64,000 nucleotides of DNA from Nomia melanderi (GCF_051020985.1 NC_134999.1:24895160-24959159); one strand, 5' to 3'; shown: positions 12,242-24,499, numbered from the stretch's first letter. Numbers and translations are program-made. The notes: generated by a model from the sequence alone, not told the origin.

Positions 12242-14365
12242 TTAGCAATGCGGGGGTGGAGGATGTGTATCGCATAGGGTTACATTAATTGATCCACCCG
12301 CTACGGTTGGCACAACAACAGGCACCACACCTGAACCTCCAATTCCTCCTCCGTATACTCCTCCGAATCCTCCTTCGATTCCTCCTCCGTATCCTCCTCC
12401 GTATCCTCCTCCGTATCCTCCTCCGAATCCTTCTTCGATTCCTCCTCCGTGTACGAATCCTCCGCCATGGCCGTACTATAATATCATACATACAAGACAT
12501 ACGATTAATCAACAATGAACCATAGAAATTTCACGACAATTTTGATCGGGGTATACCAAAAGGGATAGCAATATCACAGAAATATCAATTAGCATGCTTC
12601 GAAAAGATCCTCGAACCGATTATCGACAATCGTCAAGGGAAATGTTTGAATTGTCGTGAAATTGGTAGTGGTGATGCGATAATATGGACATGCATAGGTT
12701 ATCATTGCAAGATAGACGTAATATTTACAAGAAATCGAAGCAGAACATTTATGATACATACGAATGATCGAATAAACGTGTACGTAAGAAAAACTGCTGG
12801 GAACAAATGATTAAATCGCAGTGTCATTGTGCTGAGCTTAAACATACAGTTATTATCGAGTATTTAAACTTACTGGAATACAGGGCCATCCGATGTGATA
12901 TTTGCATATCAAAATAGGAGTATAAGGCCGACAGTAACATGGTATCCAAGTCTTGTGATAACACGGGCAGTGATTAGGACGCTCAGCTATTTAAGCAAAG
13001 TAACTGCATTAATAATATGAAAGATTTTCGAAAGCCAATACTTGAATCCAGTCATACGTGTTTCAGCGGGCTTCAAGTGAAGGTGAACATGCGTTGTGAC
13101 ATTAATGGTCACCGGATTATCATTGCTCTTTGGTACAACTTCGGTACAATTTGTGGAACTGCAGTCCGTTACATATTCGGTTTCGGTAATATTGATTATG
13201 TGGTGTTTATGTTTCTGCATTGTTTTCTTTTCTATGCAGTGATTACATTTCTGTTCGCACGACGTTCTTCGCGTTGCACAATGAGTCTCCATACACTTAT
13301 CCATGCAGGCATGATCTGAATGTAATTTTATCGTATGAATATTCGGAAAATATTTCAATGCATCACCTCCTCGCTAATTTCAATCACCTCGAAGTATCTT
13401 ATCAAATTCATTTGTCATACCGAACAACTTTTTCTATACATCTAACAGGCGGTTTCACTTTTGTTTCACTTTTCGAAATATTCGCAAACGTTTCTCTGGG
13501 AAAGGGGAAATATTCATTAGCAACTAGCGCTTGATATTTTTCATCGGCGACTATTAGTTCAACAGTTACGAATCATTAAAATCTCGCTTCGAGCTCAACG
13601 CCTCCGAAGCAACTGCAACAGGTGAAAGAAAACATTCGATACGACACAGATTTTCACGTGTAGCCGAAAAAATAAAAAAGTCCGCAACATATTTCAAAGT
13701 TATTTCGATCAGCGAGGAGGTCACACATCCGGGTGTTTGCCGAGTTTTATTTCAAGTCTGTTAATACGATGTCGTGTAGAGTGTAATCAATGAAATTAGC
13801 ACGTTAGGAGAGAGTATTTTACATTTCTTAACGTTTAAGCTTTCAAAGCCATGTTCCTGCAAAAGCTTTCTATGAAACTTGATATTTAAACAAAGTTCCG
13901 ATCACTCGAATCGAGAGACACCGCAATCAGGGCTTAATGAAAAAATCACTCGGATAACATTTACAGAATCTTATTGGGAACCCGTACAAGTTGGCTGCGA
14001 TAAAACCGCGTTGAAACTTTTCGCCGAGTTGGCTTCTACCTGAATCGTTTCGCTTGAAATATTACAATTTCTTAGTTTGTCTTCTTAAACGACCTGGCTA
14101 CTTAAATCAGAGATACTCTTATTAAAGAAAAACTGTGTTTATGTTGCGTCAAACCTATCTCGTTAATATCTCCAGACGGATGTCTCTTATATCTTTTCAA
14201 ACACTGTAAGTAAGTCCTGTAGTCCGAGTGCTTGCAGTCCAACAGAATTTTCGTTATGTCGCTCGAAGCTTCCGTAGAGATCGCTAACGGACTGGTGAGA
14301 ACAAAGTTGACGAATGCGCCGAAACCAACGAGTATCGCGACCAAGTATAATGTTTGTGAATTCAT
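12242..14365 (-). CDS. Secreted Cys-, Gly- and Pro-rich protein, four exons, unknown function
   Basis: I do not recognise the family. The model joins 14,365-14,155, 13,315-13,058, 12,986-12,874 and 12,475-12,242 at GT/AG sites with consistent phase (introns 839, 71 and 398 bp), giving 271 residues. Residues 1-28 look like a signal peptide (hydrophobic core LVAILVGFGAFVNFVL, then TSPLA). Next comes a Cys module (C44, C55, C74, C78, C83, C90, C94, C97), then a His/Asn/Thr-rich part with possible N-glycosylation sites at N112, N126 and N142. A second Cys/Pro/Tyr-rich module follows (C163, C165, C173, C175, C184, C192). The last exon is Gly-rich with GGGY repeats (about 204-240) and ends in Pro-rich sequence with C262 and a C-terminal C271. 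The motif INVT occurs before the second Cys module and again near the end. A structural, glandular or cuticular secretion is possible (inference). The phase matches and ordered domains argue strongly for a real gene; exact splice sites need RNA support. Confidence 0.8.
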
Positions 14366-14412
14366 TCTGAGACCTTTAACGAAACAGCAGTCGGCCATCC
14401 TGACCACGCGTC

Positions 14413-14420
14413 CCTTTATA
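14413..14420 (-). promoter_or_regulatory. TATA box of the secreted Cys/Gly-rich gene
   Basis: TATAAAGG on the minus strand, about 48 bp upstream of the chosen ATG at 14,365. Transcription would start roughly 25-30 bp downstream, near 14,385. That excludes the in-frame ATG at 14,398 and makes the ATG at 14,365, which directly begins the signal peptide, the first in the mRNA. Confidence 0.6.
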
Positions 14421-15999
14421 CTCATATTATCTACCGTTAAGTAAATCACTTGTATAAAAGTCGGATTCTCGGAAAGCGTTTGCGCTTCGTTCCAAGATAG
14501 CAGGGACATCGCACTCTAGGCTAATATCTTGGTGCGTGGATTTTTCAGCTGCACGGTACTCTACTGCCACGACAAATTTGCACTACTTATCGTTCACCAC
14601 TCCCATGAAACCAAACTTGGGACAAGGAAGTGTCTGGGAAGACAATTGTTTGCTCCAGTCGGAATGCGGGTGGCTGCTACAATATCGATACATTAACACG
14701 ATTCTCAACAATTCGAAATACTGTAAAATACTATTGTATTTGAAATAATTTGGGTCGCGATCCCGTATCGCAATCGGTGAAAATCATTTTAATCGTTGCT
14801 CATACGGTACAATGATAACGACTAGAATATCAATGCTGCGTAACTGTGCACATTTTCGAATTAAGCACGTGTCCTTTCTCATCAACGTTTTCTTCAAATT
14901 ACCCAAGTTTTATTTAGTAACCATCTTATTTAATCGGCTTTTAGATTACTACTCTTTTTCTTTTCTCTAGTTGAATTACATCTTTTTCGTTACACGACGC
15001 GTCTGACTGACTCGGATATCTAAGCAAATTGTTTCTCACAAAAACACTGTGCTTAAAATCATTCGTTAACGTTATATTTCCTTCTTCCGATAGATATCTA
15101 TCTATTCTGAATCGTAATTGATTTCATTGTGTCTGTTTATCGTGACCCTAAACATTTTTCATTTCTATTAACGACTAACCTCATTTTATACAGTACCGTT
15201 CGTTCGATCATCGGAAGCGTGTCGTCACACATGTTAACACCGCGTGCTCCATTTCGATCTTGAAGGAACGACTAAAACGGATAATCATATTATTTCAACT
15301 CTTCGATAGTAGGACAAATGTTATTGTCATAAACGATTGTCTCTACGATTAAACAAATGGAGTAGGAATTCATTTACAAGTAAATAAATCAACTATGTAC
15401 ACATTCTAATTTATAACTATCGTACTTGTCATTGGCTTTTTAATCGATTACTTTTCTTTAACAAAACATTTCTGCGACACGATGCTTTAAAATTCAGAAA
15501 AGAAACGATTCTATTCAGAAAGTGTTTTGCAACAAATAGAAGCAACCGCTTAATTCGTTCAGGCATTACACGCCATGATTTCACCGGCGACAATACTGGT
15601 GGCGAGGCATTCCGCGGACACGCGAAATTAATTCTTATATTACCTTCGTTTTACCAGAACTGGATATTTACTTGTAACCGTTTCTCGTGCTTTACCACGG
15701 TTACCCATCTCGGCACAACGACTTTTCTTCTACAGGATTTCATACGACTTGCATCGACTTATTCTGAATCGATCAATTGGTTCGAAGTTGCATTGAATCG
15801 TCGATGAAAAATCAGAGTTTCGGTTCCTGCCAAATTATTCTGACATGTGGGATTATAACAGACAGCGAAGCAGCGAGAACAACACGCCGTGCTTTCGGAC
15901 ACATCTTATGGACTGTTATCGTACCAATATAATACACTCGGTGTCTCGGAAATACAGTCAAGTATCTTCGACTTTGTTTGGACATTGTTTCTACACCGA
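14421..15999. other. Intergenic, nothing recognised
   Basis: AT-rich sequence upstream of the secreted-protein gene. It contains only short open frames and no recognisable RNA or mobile element. Confidence 0.6.
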
Positions 16000-17350
16000 A
16001 GCTTCCAACATCGAATATAGGGAGCCGCGCCGACCCGAGGGTGCAATCGATGGGGGGCGGCAATAAACGAGTATCTAATATTCATTCGAAGCATCTAGTA
16101 TTCTCAGTTGAAACGGATCGCAAACGATTTCTGAAACTTCAAAATGACAATTCAGTTTGTCGAGCTTTTAAAGGGAGGCCAATCAAAGCTTACACCCGGC
16201 CGGCAAATGTCTTTGGCGTGCCCCTGCGAGTAGACATTGTCGAGAGACTGTTTCGAACGTTAGAGCCCGGGAAGTGGTTGTGCATGCGACACGCGGATAA
16301 TTGACAAGAAAGGACATTTCGAATAGTACGCGTACCGATGGAGAGTTGAAATGGTATTTCTCGTTTCGTCCGTTGGACGACTCCCATCGGAATCCAATTG
16401 GTGGGAACGGGGCACAGGATAGTTGAGGACACCGCGTAGAAGAGCGCGCTAAGTGGGGTGGCGCTGTTTCGTGCGCGCGGTGTGCGCCGTGTGCGTGTAC
16501 CTCGAGACGCGCAATGGCCGCCGTGACCTGACGTGCGGTGGTTCAATGTCAATTGTCTTTAATTTTCCCGTTTTAATTCGCCGTTCCACGCCCACGAAAA
16601 TGCGCGCCACCTCGTCATGCACACAGTCGACGCAGCTCTGCGATACCGTGCACTTGGACAACGACGACAGGCTGCTCTGGCTCTCGGGTAACACAGTCTC
16701 CCCACGAATGTTTCCATCGTCTCCGAGAATCACCGTGGAAATCGACACGCGACCGAGCGTGTCGAAAGAGTGTCCGCTCAGTTTGCATCCTGCGGATGAT
16801 CGGTCGGGAAAAACGAGCCAGTGAATATGCATTTCCGACGTGTACCCCCGTCGGGCAGCTTTCGTGTCTCGTGAAAGTGGACCCCTTGCGGAACACGTTC
16901 CCGATAGCCGATTTTTCGTACGCGAGAACAGTCGGAGCCGAGAGGAAGTGCCAATTGACGGTTTAATGCGCGCATTACTACGGAACACGCTGTGCGCTAG
17001 TGCTGGTCCCGGCCTGTGTTTCATACCAAAGACGATTTTCTGTGCGGAGCAACGCCGATTCGAACCGAGGATCAGTCGCAGAGGCAACAAGTGGTTTTGT
17101 GCGTACCGAGGATGGGTAAAGCTTGCATATGGCTTTGAGCCACGCTTTACCGACCTGTGCCCCGCTATCGTGTGTCGTGCTGACGAGAAAAGGCGGTCGA
17201 CAATTGACAACCAACAATCAGCAATCGAGGATCGAGGGGCAAGTACAACAGTAGGATTTTTGCCGCGACGCGTTCGTCGACTACGAACCACGAACTGTGC
17301 ACGACATTTCACAAAAGATGAATTTTCTCTGATCGTTTCGAGCGTATAAT
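16000..17350. other. CpG-rich block with overlapping open frames, possible promoter or first exon
   Basis: Higher GC and CpG than the flanks. A 301-codon open frame on the minus strand (16,449-17,354, opening with TTG, not ATG) overlaps plus-strand frames of 123 and 169 codons. Long frames on both strands at once are what high GC with few TA-containing stops produces, and none shows a domain I recognise. A promoter or untranslated exon is the simplest reading. Coding function is not excluded. Confidence 0.35.
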
Positions 17351-18161
17351 GCAACGGGAAAATATATTCCGCGAACGCGGTGCAATTAGAAAAGTAAGAA
17401 TATTCAACGATTAAGCTGACATTGTTCGTTCGTTCGTTGCTTTTTTCGAAAGGTATGTATACACATGTGTAAGAGAATGTACATGTATGTATACAGAGTT
17501 CTCGTCGAGTCTTTTTCTTTCAATGTTTGCACATTATAGACTATAGACTAAGGAAAAGTCGTTTTGAGGCTTATGTTCGTAGCTCGATGACTAACCGGCT
17601 GGTATGCCGAGAGCTGATTTATTCGAATAACCTGCATAATGGACACGGATCGTGGACGTAATTATATCGAGAATGCTAGGCCTACAGTAACCGTAGTACA
17701 CTTACTCTGCACGATGGAGTAGTTCTCGATTAAACTTTCCATCGGGAAATTTCTCTGTGACTGGACAAATTACGTGTGCCTGACTGATTTCATTGTGGCC
17801 AGCCACACGATAGCGCGGTAAATATCTGCAACCTGATCGGGATATCTAGGAAAGCAGCTTCTACGTGTTTAAACGCGATTACGTTGCGCGGCAAATTTGA
17901 AAAAGATATCTTGATCGTCCGCAGGATCACTAATGTTCATGGGAAATGCTATATTCCATTTACTTTTATCGTCGTCGTTTTAAACGCTACCGTGAACAAG
18001 CACGAATATTGCTTGAAAAATCAGTTGAAACGTTTCCCGCGTAAGTTCTACTTTAGGAAGAAATCTTTTAGCAATTCTTTACTACTTGTCGATGTTCACT
18101 TTTCCTGTTCCGGTCGCACCTTACCTCTCTTCCGATATTTTTTTCCTTTATCTGTGTTCCA
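17351..18161. other. Intergenic, nothing recognised
   Basis: AT-rich DNA with no supported gene. A plus-strand open frame runs from here through the neighbouring pyrimidine repeat and is rejected as coding. Confidence 0.6.
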
Positions 18162-18258
18162 TTTTCCTTGTTTTCCTTGTTTTCCTTTTTTCCCTTTTTT
18201 CCCTTTTTTCCCTTTTTTCCCTTTTTTCCCTTTTTTCCCTTTTTTCCCTTTTTTTTTG
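18162..18258 (+). repeat. Pyrimidine microsatellite, 9-bp period
   Basis: CCCTTTTTT is repeated seven times from 18,192, preceded by two related TTTTCCTTG units in the same 9-bp phase. Because 9 is divisible by 3, frames stay open and read as Phe/Pro repeats on plus and Lys/Gly repeats on minus. These are artefacts of the repeat. Confidence 0.9.
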
Positions 18259-19371
18259 TATCGTCAACATTCGACATTTTTCGTCCCGTTTTCCAACTGT
18301 CATATATACAAGTTATCAGATGCGATAAATGTTTGGTTCCATTTGAAACCAAACATTTGTTCGTGTTATCTGTATGTGCTCAGAGTATAGACAACCAATA
18401 TAATTTTATTAAACGTTCAAATTACCGACAATAAAGATTACAATACAAGATTGCAATAAAGATAAAGTATTGAAATTTGTACATTTCATTACTTGTCATA
18501 TTACGTTATTTTAGCGTGTGTGTACCATTTTCTCGTGTCAAACTCAATTTAGCGCATCGATTGGAGATTACCAAGATGATCGCGGTAGTTGCGTCACTTT
18601 GAAAGAAATTGAACAACTGATTAACCTTCCGCGGTCGTATTCATTTTACATACAAATCTCAACTGTATCGCTCGTTTATCAAATACTATAATATTTTCCA
18701 TCGTCTCTTTCGCAGAAATTATTTTAGTAATAAATATTGCAATTATTTTCATTTTACCCGACCGCAAAGGGTTCACGATGCACGATATGAAACGTGTTAC
18801 ACTGCAAATAGTAATCTTTGAACATTAAGAAAAGAGTATACTGTGTATATCTGTATATCTAAAGAAGAAACGTTGGACTTGATGGTTAATCAAGATGTAC
18901 TTGTAGCGTAGAAAGAATGAAAATGTTTGCGTTCGTTTTGTTTGCCGCCACCAACTCCTTGTTTTCATTTAACACAAAGTGTCTCGCGGTTACTGAACAC
19001 GCTTCGACTCTCGGTCTTTCCTTTTCCTTCACTGGCGTTGTCCTTTTCTCCGTCCTTTTTCTACGCCATCCGAAAGTGTTTTCCTTCCGGTCCCGTTGAG
19101 CGTTGCAAGTGTCCAAAGTTCACCGTATGTCTGTCGATTATCTGCTACGCCTTCGCAAACACGTAGGGACAAAGGTATATCGAGCCTTGTCTTTCATTTA
19201 TGATTTTCATTTACCATCGTGTAACTGTATTTAATCAATTAACACGATCAGTCTAAAATCTCTGACAGATTGAACCCGCGTTCTTACCGATTGTAAAGAC
19301 CAATGGTAAAGACATTATAAAGATAAAGATTAAACATGGTAAATTTCTAACAAAACTTGTTCCATCCACAG
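18259..19371. other. Intergenic or 5' intron of ABHD8
   Basis: No coding sequence recognised. If the acceptor at 19,370-19,371 is used, at least the distal part is an intron of the ABHD8 transcript whose first exon I cannot place. Confidence 0.4.
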
Positions 19372-20057
19372 GTTCGAGCGGTGAAGTTTAGATGTACCGA
19401 CGGTGGAACGATCATCGGTGATTCACCGAACCGTGAACTGCTTAATACAAGCAGCCACGCGAAATGTTACTTTCGTATTTCGCGGGGAAATCGTGTCTGA
19501 CCAAGCAACGATTGCGGGAACTGCAGGAAAAGTGTTGCAAGGCTACGAATGCACTTGACTGGAACGTATACAGCGAAAAGAAATTGTACAAATATCCTGC
19601 AAACGATGATACGTCGTTACTGGACACCGTGCTGGACAATTGAAAAATGAACATAACGAAAGGGAAATGTTTCTCGCCTCGAACAAATAGGAATAGTAAG
19701 AAATAATCGAGGCTGTGACGACGATGGAATGTTTCCAAAAAATGTTACAAAGTTGAAATGCTGGATGAAATTTCCAGGAGCAATTATATCGAAAATTCTC
19801 GCGATTCGTTCTCTTCGACTACAACACGACAAAGGAAAAAGGAAAAAGGAACGATTATGCTGTCGCTGCCACGGTGTATTCGGTGATCGAAACTCCTCCT
19901 GATTCGCAAACAAGTGACAACCCGCGAGAAGACGGTCGCGCGATCGAGCAAATATCAAACAGATAAATTGCAACATTGTCATCTTGATCGATGCACTCTC
20001 TCTCGTTACCGTGGTATTCTCTTCGTTACTCGTAAGGAAATAGTCTTCGCTAAAACT
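19372..20057 (+). other. Probable 5' leader region of ABHD8
   Basis: A pyrimidine-rich stretch followed by CCACAG gives a good acceptor just before 19,372, and the ABHD8 ATG follows at 20,058. The region holds a small ORF at 19,464-19,643 and several other short upstream ATGs. A possible donor (GTAAGA) lies at about 19,695, so part of the leader may be spliced out. Confidence 0.45.
19464..19643 (+). CDS. Small ORF, 59 residues, upstream of ABHD8
   Basis: A true ATG opens a 59-residue frame ending in TGA. The frame is preceded by an in-frame stop at 19,443-19,445, so it is self-contained. The product is mixed in composition and looks protein-like: a short hydrophobic start (MLLSYFAG), a basic helix-like part with a Cys pair (LQEKCCKATNAL), a Tyr/Lys-rich segment (VYSEKKLYKYPA) and an acidic/Leu end. 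It shares the ABHD8 reading frame but is separated from it by several stops. It could be the first cistron of a dicistronic mRNA, a regulatory uORF, or chance. I do not recognise a family. Confidence 0.4.
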   Translation: MLLSYFAGKSCLTKQRLRELQEKCCKATNALDWNVYSEKKLYKYPANDDTSLLDTVLDN

Positions 20058-23000
20058 ATGGAGAGAGAAGAGGCCGTAGTACCGGATGCGCCTTGGTATG
20101 CGACAGTTTTCGAATACTGGAGAAACAGGAATCGAGTGGGTCCCGGGAAAGTAGAGCTTCCCGATTGCGACTTTTTCATCGTCGGTCCGCGTCGAACCCT
20201 GAGAATTCTGAAACCGTCCCTGAAGAGCGGCTGGTATTACGAGAGTACCAGCAACGACAAACCGGAATCTATCGCCGACAATTTCTTCGCCCGTTGGTCC
20301 AGAAGACCCCATTCGTCTGGGAATTGCAGGTGTTCCTTTCGGCAGTCTCGCCGCTTGAGCACCACCGAGGAACAGATTATATCCGCAGAGTTGAACAGAA
20401 TTCGAACGAGTCTTTGCGAAGCCGAGAAGAACGAGCGAGCGATTCAAGAGTTGGAACAAAGGGTGTCGATGAATTTGCAGAGACTTCAAGTCACCGAAAG
20501 TCAACCAACGAAACCGGAATCGGAGGACGCGGCGCTTGCGATCACCAATCAAATGGTTGCGAAAGATCCTCGAGTGGACGAGAAAACGATGAAAAATCAA
20601 ATCGTGAAGGACCTAGAAAGGTACATCAACATACTTCTCGAGGAGATTCTCGACGACACTGTGAAATACATTGCCGGTGCCGAAAATACTCTGAAAAGGA
20701 ACAAGAGCTCGCCTCGCCGATCGGACAAGGATAAACGGAATTGCAGCAAAAAGAAACCATCCAACGATCGTTGCTTCGATAACGAACAGTCATTCAACGA
20801 CATAAACTTGTCCCTTGATCCGGATCGGATTGCGAAACAACCGAACGAACCGAACCAGTGCAGAAATGAGATATCGAGTAACGAGGAGGGATACGTTAAT
20901 CGCGGCTTCATTGGCTCCTCGACAGATCCGGACGCGCTCGACTTTTACTTGCGACGTTCGGCCGCAACGCAAGTCACCCTAGAACAGTTCGACTGTATCG
21001 ATTCGGGGATAAACAGCGTTGAGACGATAGAGTTCCAGCCGGATCAAGAGCCCAGCCTCGAGCAATCCTTGCTGAAGATCATCGACGAGAGACTCGGCAG
21101 AATATCCTTGCCTTTGAGGAACAGTTGGGAGGACTTGTGTGGCACAGGTGGCCAGGACAACGATCCCCAGGGCCAGCCGACAAAGAGAGCGGACGGAAAG
21201 GTGATTCCGAGAACCGGTGAGCATCTGGGCAATGATGGAGGCAGCAGCGCCGAGAGATCGGAGGTCACCGAGAAGAATGATGCGGAAAGCAACAAGCCGC
21301 AGAATCCGAGCGTTCAAGCCGCCGGAGGAATCGATATCTCGACGGATAATCTCGCGGCTAGGGAACCGGCAATGCTCGATCTCAAGGAGCCAGAGGATAT
21401 TGTTAACGAGCACAGTTTCGAGAATTTGCGACTGGAATTGAACGGCAGCGGGAACGGATCCTCCTTCAAGTTCAACAAAGCTAACGCCATGTCGAAGCTG
21501 CGGAAGAAGCTGTGCGCGAACCCGGCTGCGTCCGACGAGTCTTTCGAACAGATTCGCTCGACCGAGATGATGGCGCCGTCGTTGCAGCTCAAGAAGGAAC
21601 CGCCGCCGGCCCCTATTGAGCTCGAAGATTACAGGAAAATGTGGCCGAACATCGAAGAGACGTCTGCGACCGCTTACGAACAGAATCCTCGCGATTTCGT
21701 TACTTTCAGGAAGACCCGAAAGCCGATGATCGTATTCATCCACGGGTTTGGATCGTCCGCAGATATCTTTGAGCATCAGCTTCGGTATTTCTCTGCTTTG
21801 GGCTATCCTTGCATCGCACCGGACATGCTGGGGCACGGCATGAGCTCGGCACCTGGTCGCTCCAGGGATTATCACTTTAACAAACTGCTCAAGGATCTCG
21901 ACACCATCCTCTGCCATTACGCGTTCAAACCCGGACAGAAGTGTGTTCTGGTAGCGCACAATTACGGGTAAACACTCCTTTTATTACCTTCCCTTTCACT
22001 CTGCTTTCCGAACATCCGCAAAACCTTGTCGTCTCTCTACTCGGCGCTTACTTTCAAACTCTCCGAAAATCACAAGATCGCTTTCCGCGTACGCTTTGCC
22101 ATTTGCAAACTAAAATAACGAACATTTCTCAAATTCCTATTTCTTCATTTTCTTTTGTCGCAGATGCAGTTTCGCGGCTGCCTTGGCCTGTAAATACGAC
22201 AGTTGCATACACCAGCTAGTCTTAATATCCGGAGGTGGTCCAACTCCTTTAGCAGCACCCAGCAGCGAAAGCGCCGGTCACTGTTGCCTCCGAGCAATCC
22301 TCGCGCCTTTTTTAATGTGTGGCCTTCACAGAGATATACTATATTCCGCAAAGGGCCGTCAACACCCTTACTGCGGCCCCGAACCACCGGAACAATGGCC
22401 CTCGCACATGAAATACGTTCTAGACGGCATGGTTTGGCCAGATGGTGACTACATTTTCCATAGAAGGATATGCACACCGACGCTTCTTATACATGGTTTA
22501 AGGGACAACAAAGTGTCATTGGTGCAAGAATGCCAAATGGAAAGAGTACGTTTTTAAATGCTATCCCTCTATATCTCGAATTCTCGGTACGATGTTTTCC
22601 CTCGACCCATAGAAAATCCTCGTGGGTCTCGCGACCAAACTGATTTCACGGAATATTTTTCTTACGAGGCCCTTAAAATACCAACTACGTGTTCTCCCCT
22701 TCAGATCGTAGTTCCACTCGTCAGAGATGAAACATTCTTCCCGTACAACAGGGATAATTCGACTGAACGGAGGACACGGACGGAGGTCTATTTGGTATAT
22801 ACAGATACCAAGTTACAGACAATATGGTACAACTCGCACGGGGGTAACATTGGATTCAATTTCAATACGTACTTGAAAATACAAACATAAGTTTCTTATT
22901 TATTATTCAACATTGGAATCGTATGTAACGTTATACAAGAGTCGCTCAAGAAGTAAATTATGCGATCCTGCAACTTTCGTTCTGAGAGAGATATTTATGA

Positions 23001-23908
23001 TACGTTACATTAAAAGCGCGTCTAACATTAATATGCATATCCGATAGGACCTTCACGGATGAAAAAGTAAAAGTGCGTATAGATAAAAGACTCCATCTAA
23101 TCAGTCAGTCGTTAACCCCGTCGGACCCAATTTATTTATTTCACAAAAACTCTGTTCCTTTACCTATCTCATCGACAAACCACTCTTATTCGATGCACTA
23201 TCAGTAATGACGTATATTTCGAGTAAAATATAGTAATGTACACTAGTTTTTTCATCGAAACAGGCTTAAAACAAAGGTGTCCATCTTTCCTAATACATGG
23301 TTGCCCGTCAGAATTTTCATATTTTCTCTTCTCTTATCTATGGAAGCAGTGAAACCTTATATATTACAATACACGTCATGTCTGAACTGGTGTAGTGTGT
23401 GACGCAAAGCATTACAAAACGGGCAGCACCGCGAAACTTTTCGACGAGTACCACGCACAGTAGAAACAACCTTAACACGGATATCGGAAAATTGGACGGG
23501 ATCTTTCTGCAACAACCTTTTTCTAATGAAAATAACTTGTTCTCTTCCATGTATTTATCTTTTCAGTCACTAAAGAATATATTTTATCCATCTATATTTC
23601 TAATAAAACGAATACTTTTGCATCATTGAAGACTTCTATTTGTATTTGTTTTCGTGTTCGTATTCGTATTCGTATTCGTATTTCTATATTATACGTTTCT
23701 CAATGATTAAAGAATATTTCATATTTTTCTCACGTTTTTTACTTTTTGTATTAACTGCAGCTTTTATGTTGAATCTTTTCAGACCATGCTTAAAGCTTTC
23801 TTGGAAGCAATTCCAGCAGCTGACCATACACCCATGACTGACTGTCCAGAACAAGTGAATCACATGATACATTGTTTTATAGATTTGTGGAAAAATAAAA
23901 AGTGGTAG
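20058..23908 (+). CDS. ABHD8: Abhydrolase domain-containing protein 8 (ABHD8-like), three coding exons
   Basis: An alpha/beta-hydrolase-fold protein of 805 residues, from exons 20,058-21,967, 22,164-22,545 and 23,783-23,908 with matching phases. The start is the only ATG in this frame after the stop at 19,884. Residues 1-60 include a GPRRTLRILKP motif resembling the PGRVLRV motif of vertebrate ABHD8. Residues 104-150 look coiled-coil, and about 150-540 are polar, acidic and low in complexity. The hydrolase domain (about 556-805) starts with the oxyanion motif HGFG (562-565) and has APDMLGHGMSSAP, SGGGPTPL, an Asp in HGLRDN (D751) and a His in ADHTPM (H779). The nucleophile elbow reads AHNYG, placing N635 where family members have Ser (GHSYG), so hydrolase activity is doubtful. 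The protein is much longer than human ABHD8 (about 440) because of the N-terminal extension. It converges with CCDC124. Confidence 0.93.
23657..23680 (+). repeat. TTCGTA microsatellite in ABHD8 intron 2
   Basis: Four perfect hexamers within the 1,237-bp second intron of ABHD8. The rest of that intron (22,546-23,782) shows nothing recognisable. Confidence 0.85.
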
Positions 23909-24493
23909 CGGTAATATAGTTAGGTCTATATGATATACAGAATAGACACTTTGTAAAATATATTATTGCATAATAAGATTATATTTGAATCAAGTTCATT
24001 ATACGGGTATTCGATTCATTTGTATATGTTGAAAGAAAAAATTAGATGCCTTGTGCGTAATTCGATGTGGCGAATTTATGCATCGAAACAAAGATTATAA
24101 CCTATTGTATACAACCTAGTTTTATACTAGTGAACATTCATTTTTATAGATACTATTTTATACGATTGTAGCGGCAAAACAAATCCAAAAAAACAAGTTT
24201 TTTACCAACACTTTGAAAACGTTTTGCGATAATGTGCAGCTACGGCTGGTTACTGATATTATTCTCATTAAAGTTGATTCATTCTATGACACAACTGTGC
24301 CAAAATCTGTGCACACGGTTGTTGCAGTGATTCTTCAAATTGAAGCGGTTCTAACGAAGGTTGTAAAGGTCGATTTGTAAATGAAATTGTAAAATATTAT
24401 GTAGAGGCTATGCGGTAGCGTATAAGTTATACCAAAGATGATTTATACAATGTGATTTTCTCTATTCTACCAGAGTATAACTTATTCGTTTAC

Positions 24494-24499
24494 AATAAA
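24494..24499 (+). terminator. Candidate poly(A) signal of ABHD8
   Basis: AATAAA on the plus strand 585 bp after the ABHD8 stop; no other exact AATAAA was seen between the stop and this one. The implied 3' end lies about 100 bp from the stop codon of the opposing CCDC124 gene, so the two 3' UTRs probably overlap or abut. Confidence 0.45.

Noticed and set aside
12285..12515. Arg-rich minus frame and Leu-rich plus frame
   Set aside because: They are out-of-frame readings of the Gly-rich last exon of the secreted-protein gene.
12987..13358. Minus frame of 123 codons as a complete gene
   Set aside because: It opens at TTG and reads through an acceptor and a donor. The real exon is 13,058-13,315 within the four-exon model.
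17040..17080. tRNA-like B box (GGTTCGAATC on minus)
   Set aside because: The flanking bases do not pair as a T-stem, and no A box or acceptor stem is present.
17884..18434. Phe/Pro- and Lys/Gly-repeat proteins
   Set aside because: They result from the CCCTTTTTT microsatellite, whose 9-bp period keeps all frames open.
19914..20057. ABHD8 start at 19,914
   Set aside because: The codon there is GTG. The first ATG in this frame is at 20,058.
19617..21959. Minus-strand frames of 326-327 codons opposite ABHD8
   Set aside because: They are antisense shadows of the GC-rich first coding exon of ABHD8 and show no domain.
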